A stretch of DNA of 64,000 nt from Histoplasma ohiense (lineage: Eukaryota > Ascomycota > Eurotiomycetes > Onygenales > Ajellomycetaceae): NCBI GenBank assembly GCA_017607445.1, contig JAEVHH010000003.1, positions 3,410,001 to 3,474,000 on the forward strand, read 5' to 3'. The notes beneath the pieces were generated by a model. The model was given only the letters and a program-made list of their open reading frames with translations, searched no databases and was not told the origin of the DNA. Made by a program: the position numbers and the translations under genes. Below, piece after piece: positions 63,340 through 64,000 of this stretch. Every line of letters begins with the position of its first letter. The first letter of the stretch is position 1.

Positions 63340-64000
63340 GACGTTTGCAGGAGCGGGTGGGAGTGGCAGGAGTTGCAGGTACGAGAGTCCAGTTAATCCA
63401 TGCCAACAAATTCCCAAGTTATGTAAATGCGGTCATCCGTATGCAGTGCAGAGAAAAGCAAGACGGCGGCGATTGGTGGGTGTTTTTGAGCCCCTTCTCC
63501 AACCTAGGTCCTTTGTCAACTCCTGACACCTCGTTCTTGCTGACTCGAAGGCGTTATTTGAAGAATTAAACTCGAAAAAAAAAAAAAATCGCCACGGCAA
63601 TTTGGCGATGGTCAAGTGGTAGAAAGTAGTCGTATTGTTCCGTGTCTAGATGCACGGAAACGGATTGAAAAGAGGTCAGATGCTTGAGGCAATTACTAGG
63701 TCAATGCGGCGAGGAAAGCGGTAATGATGCATGCATGGCACTGGCACAGCGTAGATGTACTGTACATACTTTGAAGAGGGGATGAACAGCGAGCATTGAT
63801 GACACAGCATAAAAACCCTGGTAATTGTTAGCTAACCGAATAAAACCAGTGTCAGCAGTGTAGACCGAAGCTAGCGAACTCAATTGGTCGCAAAGGAAAA
63901 GGGAAAAAAGGAAAAAAGTAAAAAAGTAACGAATGGATGTTAATAGGGGAGGAAAATCGAGGTAAAGGCGGACGAGAGACAAAGGTAAGGTCTTACTTTG
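63340..64000. other. Upstream region of the Sec7-PH gene
   Basis: Promoter-side sequence running to the window edge, with an A-run near 63,575. No further gene was recognised. Confidence 0.5.

Noticed and set aside
63340..63417. 26-codon N-terminal extension of the Sec7-PH protein
   Set aside because: The open frame reaches only a TTG. The first ATG is at 63,339, and a TTG start is not expected in a nuclear fungal gene.

Overview
This window is genomic DNA from a filamentous ascomycete. Evidence is the short introns with GT..AG ends and CTNAY branch sites, a White Collar-1 (LOV plus GATA) photoreceptor, an Mto1/ApsB-type microtubule organiser, a Zn2Cys6 regulator, and Ty3/Gypsy, Ty1/Copia and hAT transposons. 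The sharp split between an AT-rich, CpG-free transposon block and a normal-composition gene block, together with the gene content, fits Onygenales, and within them a Blastomyces-like member of Ajellomycetaceae. That placement is inference; no database was searched.

Positions 1 to about 19,340 are a graveyard of mutated transposons with almost no CpG and few GG or CC dinucleotides. Order: unassigned degenerate sequence (1-2000); a Copia pol relic on + (about 2,020-3,732); an old Gypsy element on + (about 4,096-5,952, continuing 12,018-12,424, with its 3' LTR at 12,425-12,832). This old Gypsy is split by a younger, complete element of the same family on - (5,953-12,017, paired 534-bp LTRs, probable target duplication). 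Next comes a 5.9-kb hAT element (12,911-18,809) with an 8-bp target duplication. It contains a transposase relic on + and, on -, a mutated stretch that reads as a histone H3 fold. Differences between the paired LTRs show C-to-T changes at CpG and CpC, with CpA spared. This is a repeat-mutation signature unlike the classic Neurospora CpA type.

The block ends abruptly near 19,340 at a short CpG-rich piece followed by about 68 perfect AAC units. From there to 64,000 composition is normal. Genes: wc-1 (21,941-25,176, +, four exons); a Ras-family GTPase with a 17-nt microexon (28,648-30,279, +); quinolinate phosphoribosyltransferase (33,055-31,555, -); aldose 1-epimerase family protein (39,621-38,473, -); an FCR1-like Zn2Cys6 regulator (43,037-41,689, -); an Mto1/ApsB-type protein (56,553-50,665, -); and a Sec7-PH ARF guanine-nucleotide exchange factor (63,339-58,289, -). 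A compact LTR element with identical 83-bp LTRs and 5-bp target duplications (25,839-27,541) lies between wc-1 and the Ras gene.

The genes are unrelated housekeeping and regulatory loci: blue-light sensing, small-GTPase signalling, NAD synthesis, sugar mutarotation, transcription, cytoplasmic microtubule nucleation and vesicle traffic. They do not form a pathway cluster. Intergenic spaces are long (up to 7.6 kb) and rich in homopolymer and microsatellite tracts. I saw no convincing rRNA or tRNA gene, CRISPR array or telomere repeat.
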